Shown: one piece after another, positions 51,455-51,564 of the stretch
How the letters are laid out: every line of letters begins with the position of its first letter
Numbering within the stretch: the first letter of the stretch is position 1
Assembly: GCA_947591045.1 (NCBI GenBank)
Contig: CANQCV010000010.1
Location: forward strand, 1-51,564
Length of the DNA: 51,564 bases
Reading direction: 5' to 3'
Source of the DNA: an uncultured Clostridia bacterium
GTDB lineage: Bacteria; Bacillota; Clostridia; TANB77; CAG-508
Translations under genes and position numbers: made by a program
The notes under the pieces: model-generated
What the model saw: only the letters and a program-made list of their open reading frames with translations
Told to the model about the DNA's origin: nothing
The model's database searches: none

Positions 51455-51564
51455 ATGAGTTATGCAATAATTAGAAATGCAAAATATAAAAGAGAAAATT
51501 TGAAAGGAATCTTTAGACACAATGAAAGAAGAAATAAGAACTATTCAAATAAAAATATTGATAA
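51455..51564 (+). CDS. Mob/Pre relaxase, N-terminus (cut by window end)
   Basis: Plasmid mobilisation relaxase of the MOBV (Mob/Pre) family; only the first 36 codons are present, continuing past the window end. The start MSYAIIRNAKYKRENLKGIF then RHNERRNKNYSNKNID is the conserved motif I region (RxxKxK...HNER). AAGGAGG is 7 bases before ATG 51455. With oriT just upstream and the tRNA-Leu half site, this marks the left end of an integrated mobilizable element. Confidence 0.93.
   Translation, partial: MSYAIIRNAKYKRENLKGIFRHNERRNKNYSNKNID

Overview
The window is very AT-rich, with short intergenic gaps, strong GGAGG-type ribosome binding sites and genes of an anaerobic, endospore-forming, type IV piliated Firmicute. 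Evidence includes sigK with a pro-sequence, spoIVFA, spoIVFB, bofA, dpaA, yyaC, class III nrdD/nrdG and an m-DAP-type MurE. The style resembles uncultured gut Clostridia known from metagenomes; I cannot name the species.

Layout. 1-2416: a repeat, an orphan type I methylase with a half-size specificity subunit, and a small Cys-rich protein. 2500-5700: a possible small RNA, sigK, a DUF368 lipid-carrier flippase and a U32 protein. 5747-9234: a prepilin-like C-type-lectin/FGE protein with a long repeated leader, then spoIVFB and spoIVFA. 9300-14700: small sporulation-type genes, nrdG, nrdD, a Crp/Fnr regulator and a DUF4116 protein. 14700-25300: a P-type ATPase, a GC-rich PurA paralogue, bofA/yaaL, serS, engB, a GC-rich 88-residue ORF, DUF951, gltX and rnj. 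25700-29950: a second prepilin-like protein (GLUG repeats) with the same leader, a polysaccharide deacetylase and a ROK kinase. 30033-39159: a complete-looking type IV pilus operon (pilMN fusion, pilO, a pilP-like gene, a pilin, pilD, two minor pilins, pilB, pilT, pilC). 39420-50140: uppP, dpaA, a TPR protein, a dapF-murE fusion, a Cys/Met transsulfuration enzyme, a PepSY protein, a two-component system and a GIY-YIG protein. 50520-51564: a tiny membrane peptide, a tRNA-Leu 3' fragment that looks like an attachment site, and the start of a MOBV mobilizable element with its oriT.

The most striking observation is about the codon CGG. Five conserved genes (DUF368, spoIVFA, GLUG prepilin, dpaA, transsulfuration enzyme) are broken at seven places in total. 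At all seven the zero-frame codon at the break is CGG, and skipping its C (a +1 shift) restores the conserved protein with a glycine (GGN). Reading every other AT-rich gene by eye on both strands, I found no in-frame CGG, although out-of-frame C-GG strings are common and harmless. The only in-frame CGG codons elsewhere are in two conspicuously GC-rich genes that look foreign. This fits a host in which CGG is not a normal arginine codon and acts as a +1 frameshift (or CGGN quadruplet glycine) signal. It needs genome-wide and protein-level testing, and assembly error has to be excluded.

Other points of interest: a possible diversity-generating-retroelement target region at the 3' end of the FGE-type prepilin gene; repeated leaders with CT microsatellites of different length; a DapF-MurE fusion; a prepilin peptidase lacking the GxGD motif; and a hairpin that sequesters the dpaA ribosome binding site.
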